From assembly GCA_039881145.1 (NCBI GenBank), contig JAYKKI010000038.1, positions 6,126,501 through 6,190,500 of the forward strand: a DNA stretch of 64,000 nucleotides, written 5' to 3'. A program made the position numbers and the translations under genes. The stretch comes from Druceiella hillmani (lineage: Eukaryota; Arthropoda; Insecta; Lepidoptera; Hepialidae). Each line of letters begins with the position of its first letter. Positions within the stretch are counted from its first letter, which is position 1. The notes beneath the pieces are model-generated. The model did not search any database. It saw nothing but the letters and a program-made list of their open reading frames with translations, and was not told the origin of the DNA. Shown here piece after piece: positions 12,860 through 22,979 of this stretch.

Positions 12860-13170
12860 AAATGTTATTACAACCTGGGGCGAGGCATGTCAGAAATCGC
12901 CAGTTAGGAAGTACGAGCGAATAGCGATAGAGAGGAGCAATGGCTGAGTGTACCGGAGCGGCGTAGAGTAGGTCTGCACGTAGCCGTCCGTCGGCGCGGC
13001 GCGTGTTATCTCCACGTGTATGCGTCCTGGCGGCACCCGCGTGACGTCGCGCCACGTTCGCGATACACCTTATTTATTTGGCCGAAGATAACCGAACGCC
13101 ACGATTGATGTGTTTGTTCACCGTTTTACAATTTTCACAGGATCGTTAGCGAGTGAGTTATGTGGTTATG
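12860..13170. promoter_or_regulatory. GC/CpG-rich islet
   Basis: GC-rich patch densest at 12950-13060. It contains CAACCTGGGGCG (12871-12882), a 12-mer found again at 31140-31151 inside another islet. No coding motif. Confidence 0.35.
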
Positions 13171-13296
13171 GTCTGCTCATGCGTCTCCAACCTTGATTTA
13201 GATGCGACGTGGTTGTTAATTTATTCGGATGATTCGGATATTGCGGCGTCTTAGCGCAATGCAGTAGTTGATTCTTTGGACCGGCTACTCTTAAGT

Positions 13297-13366
13297 TAAT
13301 TTTTGAATATATGACTATATACTAAACGTGTGTACGTGTAGTATATAGTCATATATTCAAAAATTA
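13297..13366. repeat. Long perfect hairpin, 28-bp stem
   Basis: The arm at 13297-13324 is exactly complementary to 13339-13366, with a 14-base loop AACGTGTGTACGTG. It abuts a (CA)n(TA)n microsatellite on its right. It could be a small-RNA precursor, a tiny foldback element, or a product of template switching. Confidence 0.95.
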
Positions 13367-13369
13367 TAT

Positions 13370-13464
<95 letters not shown>

Positions 13465-13474
13465 TATATATATA
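13365..13474. repeat. (CA)n(TA)n compound microsatellite
   Basis: A short CA run followed by about 80 bases of TA repeat. It yields a Tyr/Ile-rich frame that is an artefact. Confidence 0.97.
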
Positions 13475-13795
13475 CCGACATTACTATAAAAGTTGAGAAC
13501 AAATTAATAGATTTTAATGAAAAACTTGTGTTTTAAGCCTCTTACAATTAGTAAACATAGTGAATTGGTATCTGAAATTTTTCACATTCTCATAAAATGT
13601 TCATAATGAGAATGGTCTGATTATAATTAGGGTTGGTTAGACCATATTAAAAAATGTAATAGTTACTCACACATTCAGCCAAGATGGAAACGTGCTTAGG
13701 TTCGTGATTCCACGATGTATCAAAATTATGAAGAATTTTATATTCTTTTTTCGAATCCTATGATCAGAATATCAAAAACATATTATGATAGTCTT

Positions 13796-13838
13796 GTGGC
13801 AGGGGTGGTACTGTGCTTTTCGGATACACCCCTGCCAC
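13796..13838 (+). repeat. GC-rich hairpin followed by a splice-donor-like site
   Basis: GTGGCAGGGGTG (13796-13807) pairs perfectly with CACCCCTGCCAC (13827-13838) across a 19-base loop. GGGTAAGTG, a strong 5' splice-site match, follows at once. An ATG frame (13715-13933) crosses it but runs into the microsatellite. Confidence 0.7.
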
Positions 13839-13883
13839 GGGTAAGTGATAAAAAAGGCATGCTTAAAAAAGAAATAAATAAAA

Positions 13884-13888
13884 ATATA

Positions 13889-13932
<44 letters not shown>
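13884..13932. repeat. (TA)n microsatellite
   Basis: About 50 bases of TA repeat with one TTTA interruption. Confidence 0.97.
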
Positions 13933-13934
<2 letters not shown>

Positions 13935-14058
13935 TAGAGTATTTATATATACTCTTTTGCATAAAAAATGGGCGGTTTTGATTTCGTCATGTTATTATCA
14001 CAATATTATTTATTAAGAGGTTGTATTAATTGTAATTGCTACTGGCAGGTATAGTGTA

Positions 14059-15288
14059 TTCTGGCACATAAAAACGAACGTTCTAAATTTGAAATTTATT
14101 CTTTTTTAATGAAAATTCTCTTTCACTTACAAAAACGTATTTTTTGGCGGTAAATCAAATCCAACTCTTATTATGTCCTTTTTCATTTGTTACGTTTTTT
14201 ATTTTAACGAATAAATTTTAATTACATTTCTGCTGTTTGCTGCATTAGTTTACTTCTGTTTGCTGTTCTCAGTATGGTTGAAAAAACGATAAGAGCTAGT
14301 AAAATTATTGCGCTGTTTGAAGAAGGCTGTAGCCAATGTTATGTGCCTCAGCAGTATAATGTGAGCCGTTCCACCGTCCAAAGGACCTGGCAACGATACC
14401 AAGAAACGAGTTCCGTCAGTAGAAGGCCCGGTTCTAAAAGAAAACGGTGCACTGAGCCACGGGACGACCGTTTCATAGTCAGTCAAGCGCTACGAAATCG
14501 TCAAGTTACGTACGTGGATCTCAAACAGAACTTCGAGGGCGTCAGAGGTACACGTGTAAGCCTATGGACAGTCAGAAGGAGACTTCAGGGCGTCAATATA
14601 CGTAGCTATCGCCCAGCTCGGGGCCCTACATTGCTCCGTGAGCATCGAGTTGCCAGATTGAGATTCGCTCAAAATTTTTCGTCATGGACTCAACAAGACT
14701 GGAATTGTGTTTTATTCTCCGATGAAGCTCGTAACGCGCTTTGAGGAAATCACCCCTTACGGTGGAGGCTCCTTAATGTTTTGGGCTGGTATTAACTCAG
14801 ATGACCATACCGAGTTAGTTTTTATTGAAAATGATACACTTAATGCGCAAAGGTACATAACAGAGGTTCTTATTCCTCATGCCCAACCCTAATTAACAGC
14901 GGTTGGAGGCGAGTCCATTTTTTTGGACGACAACGCTCGCGCCTACCGCTCTAGAGACGTTGATGTGTATATGCACGAGGCCGGAATTCGTCGGTTAGAT
15001 TGGCTAGCTAGAAGTGCCGATAGAACACATATGGGATAATCTCAAACGACGCGTCAGAGCCGTAAAACCAGCTCCAGAAAACATTCAGGCCCTTAAAAAT
15101 GTGATCGTCGCTGAATGGGAACGTATTCTTCAGGAAATGATAAAAAAACGTCGTCGAAAGCATGCCTAACAGATTGAGTACATTTATTTTAGCTAGAGGA
15201 GACCATACTCGTTACAAAATTTTCAAATTTTATGTTGAATTAATAAAAAATATTCAAAAATAAACTTTAGCCATTTTTAATGTACCAG
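14059..15288 (+). mobile_element. Tc1-type DNA transposon, inactive
   Basis: About 1.23 kb flanked by TA on both sides (14057-14058 and 15289-15290), the target used by the Tc1/mariner superfamily. The ends form an imperfect inverted repeat: CTGGCACATAAAAAC from 14061 matches the complement of the right end (CTGGTACATTAAAAA) at 12 of 15 bases. The left end carries two extra bases before this match, so its exact tip is uncertain. It contains the broken transposase gene at 14274-15169. Confidence 0.8.
14274..15169 (+). pseudogene. Tc1-type transposase, deleted and frameshifted
   Basis: The transposase of the enclosing element would bind its inverted ends and cut and paste the DNA. From the ATG at 14274 the frame is open for 156 codons. 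Residues 1-60 form a paired-like helix-turn-helix (YNVSRSTVQRTWQRY) followed by an RRPGSKRKR linker resembling the GRPR hook. Further on come RLRFAQNFSSW and CVLFSDEAR with the first catalytic Asp. A gap then removes roughly 35-40 residues compared with usual Tc1 proteins, and the frame shifts to PYGGGSLMFWAGI (about 14757). A stop follows HAQP (14890), then FLDDNARAYRSRDV with the second Asp. About three codons are lost just before IEH, where the catalytic Glu sits, again with a frameshift. The C-terminus ends in KKRRRKHA and TAA at 15167-15169. Allowing for the lost codons the spacing fits DD34E. Confidence 0.93.
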
Positions 15289-15289
15289 T

Positions 15290-16068
15290 ATGAAAACGCT
15301 CGTCTGTGGACTTCACATCGTTTTTTTTATTTATTTGCATTTTTAAATAGGTAAAAACGATATCTCAATAATAAATAATAATATCGTAGTACTTGATATA
15401 AATTCGTAGCGCTTGATATCATATCGCCATATAACATGCATCAAATAATAATGAAATAACTGATATGGTTTATACTTATAAGTGCCCTTTTTTTGCAAGG
15501 GCTTATATATTAAAAAAGAAAACAACCATTGTTACAAAATTCTTCTTAATCCAAGCCTTCTATTTTACTAATAATTATTATTATTGCATTACGACATATA
15601 CAATTATAATTATTGTTACCACAATTTGTCAAATTTTTTAGATCAGAACCAATGAAAATTTCATTGTTTGTTATTAAACAAAAGAATATACATTGAAAAC
15701 GAAATATTTTATAAAAATAACTTTCGTCTCTAATAATTTTATCACAAAAAATTTCTTTTTCAAATATTTTCCATACAAAAGCTTTTTGCAAACTGCTTGT
15801 TAAAATTTCTTCAAAATTATATTATTTTGAATGACCTAGTCTACAGAGCAACATATGTTATACCGTTTTAAGCTGCCACGACAAAAATACACATTCACAA
15901 TAATAAACTAATAAAATAAATATCACAATAATTAATTCAGCGAATTAAATTCATCAAATAATAGTATACTTAAAAAAATGGAAAACCAAATATTTTTACA
16001 AATTCATTAGTGTGTTTACTTCGGATGATTTTTAAATTTGGCGTTATAATATCACACACAGTGATTCT
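15290..16068. other. AT-rich non-coding stretch
   Basis: Nothing recognised. A 15-base motif, CGTAGTACTTGATAT-like, occurs twice around 15385-15420. Confidence 0.5.
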
Positions 16069-16203
16069 ATATGTGTGCGTGCATGCGAGAGTGTGTGTGT
16101 GTGCGTGCGGTCGTGCGAGCGTGCGTTTGTGCGTTGTGAGCGTGCGTGCATGGGTGTGTGAGTGAGTGCGCGCGTGCGCTTGTTTATGTGTGTATGTGGT
16201 GCG
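16069..16203. repeat. TG/GCGTGC alternating purine-pyrimidine tract
   Basis: About 130 bases of imperfect (TG)n and GCGTGC units, almost entirely alternating purine and pyrimidine and so prone to Z-DNA. The His/Thr-rich minus-strand frame over it is an artefact. Confidence 0.9.
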
Positions 16204-16311
16204 CCAATAGTTGAAACAACACATGGGATTGTTTTATTTCGAATATAGCCATAACAAGCTATGCAAAGGTAGCCTTATTTTCTTCTTAGAAATAGACGTG
16301 TACTAAGATAC

Positions 16312-16362
16312 TAAGAAACTAAAATAAATACGACGAGACGTCGCATTTATTTTAGTTTCTTA
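16312..16362. repeat. Hairpin with 18-bp and 5-bp stems
   Basis: TAAGAAACTAAAATAAAT (16312-16329) pairs with 16345-16362. After one mismatched pair the stem continues as CGACG/CGTCG around a 3-base AGA loop. It is a near-complete 51-base foldback in otherwise unremarkable sequence. Confidence 0.92.
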
Positions 16363-17865
16363 TAGAATTTTTTTGCGATGGGAACTCACTAGTAATTTCA
16401 CAGTTCACGAGATAGGCATGAATTTTATACGTTTCATCTAAAATTACGCGCACTGGTAGCCTTCGGTTTGGGAGTCAACAGGTGAAGAAATCTTGCATGG
16501 AGTCGTACTGCCTGGAGGGGGAAGATTGGGAAAGTCTTGGCCTGTACCAGGCTGTAGCACTGACAAAGAAGAAGGTAGCGTTCGGTTTGTGCGCTCGGGC
16601 TGCAGATCATATATTGAATTGCAGACTGCGCTTGAATACCATCAAATATGTATAAATGTAAAATATGTATAATTGTTCATAATTATGTGATGTATATATA
16701 CAAGATGCTTAGCGCAAGTTACGTGTAAGGCCTGCCCGTCACAGCTTTGTGACAATTATCTCTAGGCTTCAGTTTATTGAGAATTCGGAATTTTTTACTT
16801 ACAAACAATCATCAACAATCTAGATCTCGTTCGAAGGATATTTTTATATTATCCTGAGACTCAAACTGGACAGATACCAGTCAGAACTTTTTTGCTTCTC
16901 TACTACAAGTAACTAATGATTGTATCTTGATAATGTACCGTGAACTTCTAGTTGTGGAATAGGTAGAACATTAGAAATTAAATTGTTACTTGAAGATCAA
17001 TATCACCAATTTGTCAAACGGCACTAACAGTATACATGTATTCAATGAATATTTAATGTAAGAACTTCTATCTAACTAAAAGAAAAAAACGAGCGATAAA
17101 GAAGATGCGAATAGATTAATCGATAATTTTGACATATAATAAGACTATATTTTGCTAAGTTCCTGTAAACATTTTTGTGTCCCAAAAATGTATAACAGAC
17201 TTTCTTTAATATTGTCAAATCTAGAATAGTTATCAAAAACATTTTCTGTTTAGTTCCATTAATACCAATGATTAATTGTGATTGAATTTAGAGTGTAGAG
17301 ATTCATATGGAGTTTTTTAAATAAGGAACAGGTAATAAATTAATCTAGAAATTAATAATAATCTTGAGTTCTTTAGTTTGATCATCTGTAAGACATGTGC
17401 GAGGCATTTTGCAATGAAACGAGACAAGTGTAGGCTCCACGAGCTGATCTGTACATCAATGACAGAATATGGTGTGCATATCTTTACTTTTAAACTTATT
17501 ATTTTATATCTTTGAGGTAAATCTATCTAGTTGTATTGCGGTCTGTAATTATTTTTCTGACTTCACCTGAATGTTACCATATCGGTAAATAACTTGAAAT
17601 TAATGATACGGTTCGCTAACTGAACTAATCTGCCGATGTGGTCAATTAACTTTTCCAGCTAACTGGCCAAAGTAAACAGAGAATTAGAACTCGCACTTAG
17701 CAAAACGGTTCAAACTATCGAGATATAGCAAATAGTCCAGAACAATCAAAAGTGCTAATGACAAGTGAGCAATAATTGCAGCATAATCATGCTGGTCGGC
17801 CAGCAGAATCGAGCTGGATATTTTCATAACATTCTTTCGACTTAGAAAAAGTCAAGTTTGCATGC
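16363..17865. other. Non-coding stretch with a GC-moderate patch
   Basis: The patch at 16440-16640 is less AT-rich and open in two plus-strand frames for 50-60 codons, but I recognise no motif. The rest is AT-rich and featureless. Confidence 0.4.
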
Positions 17866-17869
17866 GCAC

Positions 17870-18106
17870 TTCATTTATGGCCGCAGTGGCGCGCATCCGT
17901 GTAAGAGCGTTCTCATGTTCGAGCGAGACATTGCGCTAGTGGGCAAAAAAAATACTAATTAAGATACCTTCTAATTTTGAAACCGCCTTCAGTGTAGAGT
18001 TAATGCGTTGTGCAGGTCACGGCGTGGTAGAGTTATTCGTGTGGTGTGTCCTCGTTTGAACTTCGTGATTGAGTTAGAATGACCGACTTTAGTGCGTAGG
18101 TAAGCT
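17870..18106 (+). promoter_or_regulatory. Candidate promoter / 5'-UTR exon
   Basis: TCAGTG at 17989-17994 matches the arthropod initiator (TCAGT). GGTCAC at about +25 resembles a downstream promoter element but is a few bases off the strict spacing. The GC-moderate sequence continues to TAG|GTAAGC near 18098-18106, a good 5' splice site. An ATG just before it is followed at once by a stop, so the exon would be non-coding. This is inference from short motifs. Confidence 0.2.
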
Positions 18107-18263
18107 TTGACAGATTGTCGAAATGTGTGTTTTTAGTTAGCATCATGCAAATTTCAAAATTTTTTAAACCTTAACTCGACATTTATTTTAAAAAATATAC
18201 ATCTATAGGGAGGAGCCGTGTGATCCAGCGTTTTTTATATCTATTTTATATGTTAATGCTGTT

Positions 18264-18266
<3 letters not shown>

Positions 18267-18316
<50 letters not shown>
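18267..18316. repeat. (TA)n microsatellite
   Basis: About 50 bases of TA repeat. Confidence 0.97.
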
Positions 18317-18319
<3 letters not shown>

Positions 18320-18437
18320 GCACCCACAGATGTCGTCAAATAATTACAGAATTCTGGGCACAATATATTTTTTAAATCTCTGCGTTTGTGAACTGAAATA
18401 GATATCATTATCTGTTCTTATGTAACCAGAGTACTTA

Positions 18438-18725
18438 ATGGTTAGTACAGGCAGAGTACTTAATAAATTGTTCCAAAATATGGTTTATAACGCAGTGCAA
18501 CATTTCAAAATGCGTAATACAACTGAAAGAAAAGATCAAGAAAACAACACCGCAAGGACCATTAAACAAAGCCTACCAAAAGAAAAGCTGTTCGGAAGAG
18601 CTGCTCGAAACGTTCCATAATTTAAAAGAGAATACATATTAGCAAGATTGACATTTTCCAAGAAATATGAACACTGGGCCTATTGTTACTGGAAACGCGT
18701 ATTATTTATTATGAGACCAAGATAA
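18438..18725 (+). pseudogene. Second Tc1-type transposase relic, internally deleted
   Basis: A short remnant of another Tc1-type transposase, not closely similar to the copy at 14.3 kb. From about residue 15 it reads NMVYNAVQHFKMRNTTERKD then ARTIKQ, which matches the end of the helix-turn-helix and the following linker (usually VYN.V..FK.TGTT.DRPR...RTARTP). A large deletion follows. It resumes with KEKLFGRAARNVP, a stop at 18618-18620, and then ILARLTFSKKYEHW..YWKRVLF. This last part is the stretch just before the first catalytic Asp in Tc1 proteins (RARL.FAKKY.HW...WK.VLF.DE). The Asp itself and everything downstream are not readable. I found no terminal repeats. The assignment rests on recalled family motifs. 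Confidence 0.6.
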
Positions 18726-18908
18726 TTCTCATGTTAGTAGAAGGCAGACATATATGAACGGTGAACAGAGTAGCTTTTGGGTGATTTGGACGAGAAAGAT
18801 TTTTATTTGACAATTATGAATTATCATTCGCAGTTTTATCGGCATAAATGATAAAACAAATAAAAATATAAAACAAATAAAAATCGTTTACGCTCCCTAA
18901 ATTTCTAA

Positions 18909-18970
18909 ATATTTGTATGTATGTTTGCATATATTTGTATGTAAGTTTGCATATATTTGTATGTATGTAC
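18909..18970. repeat. 22-bp tandem repeat
   Basis: About 2.8 copies of a 22-base unit (ATATTTGTATGTATGTTTGC plus AT) with one- or two-base differences. Confidence 0.9.
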
Positions 18971-19715
18971 ACCATTTGCAAATTAATGTTACCGAACTAT
19001 CATTGATGATTACCGGTTCTTGTGTGTTCAGTAAACGTTTGGAAATGGGGTTAACAATGTCCTTAATATCTAAAGAAGTACCAAGTTCGTCGACTGTAGT
19101 GCTGTCAGAATTAGGAAAGTAACCCTTCTTTGCGTACTCCAAGCATTATAAAGAAGGAAAATGAACAGCGTATTTAATATTTTATAGATTTTATAGGAGA
19201 AGTTTGCATCAACGTACAAAGCGAGTGCTTCCTCTTACGCGTATTGTTTCCGCGCTTCGATGGGCCGTTTCATCTTCGTAAACTGATTTTTCATATCTAG
19301 AATCTAATATCCTGCAACCACTTTCCACATTTCTTCGAAAATTCTCAACACGATAATCAAATATTACATAGCCATTTGATACCAATAATAATATAAGCAT
19401 CGAAGTGCCATGAATATACAAGTTACTGGGACTAAAACAAAATTGCGACTGTGTGTGCGTGTATATAGCGTGTATATATATATATATATAATACACAGTA
19501 AGCAAATTAATGACAATTGGTGTATACAACACATACACAAGTGTGTATTCAGTATAATTTTGAAGAACACATATTTTGAAATTGACGACTGCACTCTTTA
19601 TTTCGAATTATACATTGAGGAGAAATAAGAATCGCACTTTATACGGTCTACATAACAAAACTACCCACTTGCAAGAATTTACGACGAACCCATTTACTCA
19701 ATCGCTTTTTACTAC
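18971..19715. other. AT-rich non-coding stretch
   Basis: Contains a short (TA)n run near 19471-19491; otherwise nothing recognised. Confidence 0.5.
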
Positions 19716-19719
19716 TACA

Positions 19720-19870
19720 GCTCGGCTACGAAGTCAACCAATAAAATGTGCGCCCGACACCGGGACGTTCGCAGGAGACCCACTCCCGGCGCAGTGACAC
19801 ATTGATTCACGACGGCGCGACGGCGAGCGCCTTCTGGATCCAGCGCCGCCTGTCGATAGCAAATTGGTCA
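19720..19870. promoter_or_regulatory. GC-rich islet
   Basis: CpG-rich patch of about 150 bases. The frames over it have no family motif. Confidence 0.3.
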
Positions 19871-20618
19871 CACTAGACAGAGCTTTCTTGAATTTCCTGC
19901 GTATGACCACTTATCCAACAATGCTGTCTACTTTCTTTGGACATGTAATGCACAGCGACGTGGAACGCTGTGTGCGCAGTATGTTGTCATATCGTGACCG
20001 GCGAGATTTACTGGTCTTGCTCAGAATGTTTTACGATATTAATTATGTGTTGTTCATATTAGACGCGAAAGCAATGTACAAATATTAACTATATTTTTAT
20101 CGACACTTACCTAAATAACTGTCCTTTTAAAGTTTTTAAAACTAAAGGTTTTAAATAAAAATTTAATTCGTGAATGAAACTAAAAGTTTTTTTCTACGAA
20201 TATTTTAGATTATATTGTGTACCTTCATCGACGCAATACGACTGATTAGATAATGATGAGGTGAAATTCAATATTTTGAGAAATCTCCGACGATATGATC
20301 AAAAGTATTTTCAGTTGCAATTACTGTATAATGAAAATAAATGTTTTCGAAAATTATTATTGTGTAACTAAAAAAGTTGAATTATTAAGACCGACTATGT
20401 TTAATAAGTATTTACAGTTTGAGATTTTTGAATCTTATATAATTATTACGTGGTATTACTGTCGGAGTGTTTTGTACCTTATATTATTTGTCCTTTGACA
20501 ACTTAATGCTTTCATCATTTAAAAAAATATTTTACACCTTTGATATGTAACTATAAGTAATATCTTTATATTGGACGATATGTGACGAAATCGGTTACTT
20601 AATAAATTATATTAATAC

Positions 20619-20649
20619 ATTTTCCCCATTATTAAATAATGGGGAAAAT
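20619..20649. repeat. 31-base palindrome
   Basis: ATTTTCCCCATTATT and its exact complement are separated by a single base. Symmetry stops abruptly outside it. Confidence 0.93.
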
Positions 20650-22191
20650 AACAAAGCCAATACGCGGAAAAAGTCATATGATTATTTCGAGCTATTGGGT
20701 GACGTATCGTTTTGTCCGTTTTAAAGATCCTTTCGAGATGCTGAGGCCCCCCTCTCTACGTGAAGGTGTGTAGGAAATCGACAATTATAAGTCTATATAT
20801 TCTTTTAAAATTATTAGTCAGTATGACAGGAGCAATTAATTACATGAATGATTATGAAATTTTCCAAAATGTTTCGCGTTTTCCCCTTTAAGGTACTCAG
20901 GACGAATGATACGTACGAGTTATTGCTGTGTCGATTGATAAATACTCGTCCAATCGACTATAATTATTACGGGAATTATTTGTGAAAAACTGTGGACTGA
21001 TTCTTTTGTTCTCGAGTATCACAGCGTACTTGTCGGCCGCTTGTCAGCGCACTTGTTTTTTTGAACGCCTGGGTGCACGCACCTGCGAGCTGTTGTTCAA
21101 AACATTTTTCGATATGTTAGTGTATTTTTTGTCACCTATACACAATTTTAAAATAAAAGATTTAATCGTATTACATGAAATATTAAATAAGAAATTAATC
21201 GATATTAGATTTAAAATGTTATTACATATATTGTTTTCATTTTGCTTTTACCCTAGGTTATTTATCAGTTATATTTGTTATAAACCACAAATTTAGTTAT
21301 TTTAGGAATTAAATTTGCCTATAATAAAAAAAGGGAAGGTAAGTAATATTAAAATCAAAAGAAATTAAATTGAATACGATTTTAATATATTATATAATTA
21401 AACTATTTTCGTTTCAGGAATCATCAAGTTTGGAAAAATCCATTCACAATAATAAAATAAAAAGGATAATTATGTTGGAAAAATCAATATATCGAAGAAA
21501 GTAAGAGCAGTTTTGTATAAAGTTGTAGCGCTAACATTAATTATTTGGGGGGCAACTCTCGGAAAAAGGAAAACAGAATCAGCGTCATACTCCCAACTGC
21601 TGAAGTTTCTGATGGAAAACTTTTTACATGAAAGGTTTCGCAGGGTAGAAAAGAAAGAAATAAGCGAAACAAACTTGCATGTCTGTTATTTATTTTCCAC
21701 AATGTTGTTTAACTGGTAAATCTTTACTGAAGATAGGATAGTGGTATGAGCAGTACGTCTTATTAACGTAGCCGACACCGAGCTGAACTATTTTAGATGA
21801 TCGCTCGATGCCTCAATGTAAAAGTTTCCGGTAAGCAGAAGTGATTTGTTTGGATCGCAAGGCCACTCGCTAAATATTGTTCTGATATGCTCTGTTTAAT
21901 AAAATGTTAGGTAAAATATATTTGTGTAGTTGATTGGTATCTATAATATAGTGTTATTAGTATCTTATATATAGTACATGTTGAATTATTTTAACAGTAC
22001 CTCACGTAGTCTTCTATAAGTAGGCGTTCTCGGTCTATGTGACTGCTAATTTTATTGTGGAGCGAATCAGAATTTTCCGCTCCAAATTAGTGACCACGTT
22101 ATCGTAATGTGTGGCATCACGCTCCTAATGTTAATATTTCGTAATATACTTTCATACTTGTTTTTTAAAATGTGTGATGATTATACTATGT

Positions 22192-22250
22192 GTGTTACTG
22201 TTTTAAAGTTATTAATAATATTGATAAGTGTTACTGTTTTAAAGTTATTA
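22192..22250. repeat. 23-bp direct duplication, 36-bp period
   Basis: A 23-base sequence beginning GTGTTACTGTTTTAAAGTTA occurs exactly at 22192-22214 and 22228-22250. Confidence 0.95.
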
Positions 22251-22979
22251 AGTTTTATTCGGTTCACACGAAATCCTAAAATTTACTTTGCATAGTTTCC
22301 CATAATATTGGACATGCGGTGTGAGATATTTATAAAAATAAATTAATTTCGATAACAAAAGCTCGCCATGAAATTATGAGCGTGTGGATAAAGGAAGACT
22401 GACAAAAAACATTTACAAATTGAAGAACATACAAAAGATGGTATAGGGTGATATGTTGGTGATGAAGCTACAAAAGTATAAGAGCTTATGTAACATATCT
22501 GAGAATGGATACAATGAAAAGGGGTGTTAGTAAAGACCAGAATTGCTTATATTTATCGATGTTCAAGTTACCTTGTTAAAGCGAGCTAATTTATCCGAAA
22601 TTTAAGCGATACTTCGTATATTTCAATTCTTTATAAATTTAATTAGGAAAACTAAAATGCATTAGCGAAATATTTTTTTTATGTACGGGAACTGAATCTA
22701 ATGAAGAAAATTTGAAATTTGTGTGAACTATTTGAAATATGATTATATATAATTATTACATGGGGAAAGATAAAGGAAAAATAAAGTAAAATTTTGTCGA
22801 GTTAATGATATCGTAAGTGGTGTGCGTGGAGGTGACGTTTCTTGGGTTTCGGACTTGAAGATCCCTTGCATCTTCGTAGTACTATATTTATGAGTTTAAG
22901 ATTACTTCTCACATTTTATCAACAGATAATAAATTGATTCGTGTCACACTTTTATATTCGATATAATACATATAGCAAC

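Larger units (their letters stand above)
13475..14056. other. Non-coding stretch with hairpin and microsatellite
   Basis: Holds the GC-rich hairpin at 13796-13838 and the (TA)n tract at 13884-13932, listed separately. Nothing else recognised. Confidence 0.5.
19871..22979. other. AT-rich non-coding stretch
   Basis: No gene recognised. It holds the palindrome at 20619-20649 and the duplication at 22192-22250. Frames at 19864-20088, 20982-21296 and 21513-21719 lack ATG starts and family motifs. Confidence 0.45.

Noticed and set aside
13296..13502. Tyr/Ile-rich open frame
   Set aside because: It is simply a translation of the (CA)n(TA)n tract. The same applies to frames at 30563-30754, 32620-32883 and 41336-41518.
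15970..16224. His/Thr/Arg repeat protein on the minus strand
   Set aside because: It is a translation of the TG/GCGTGC tract.
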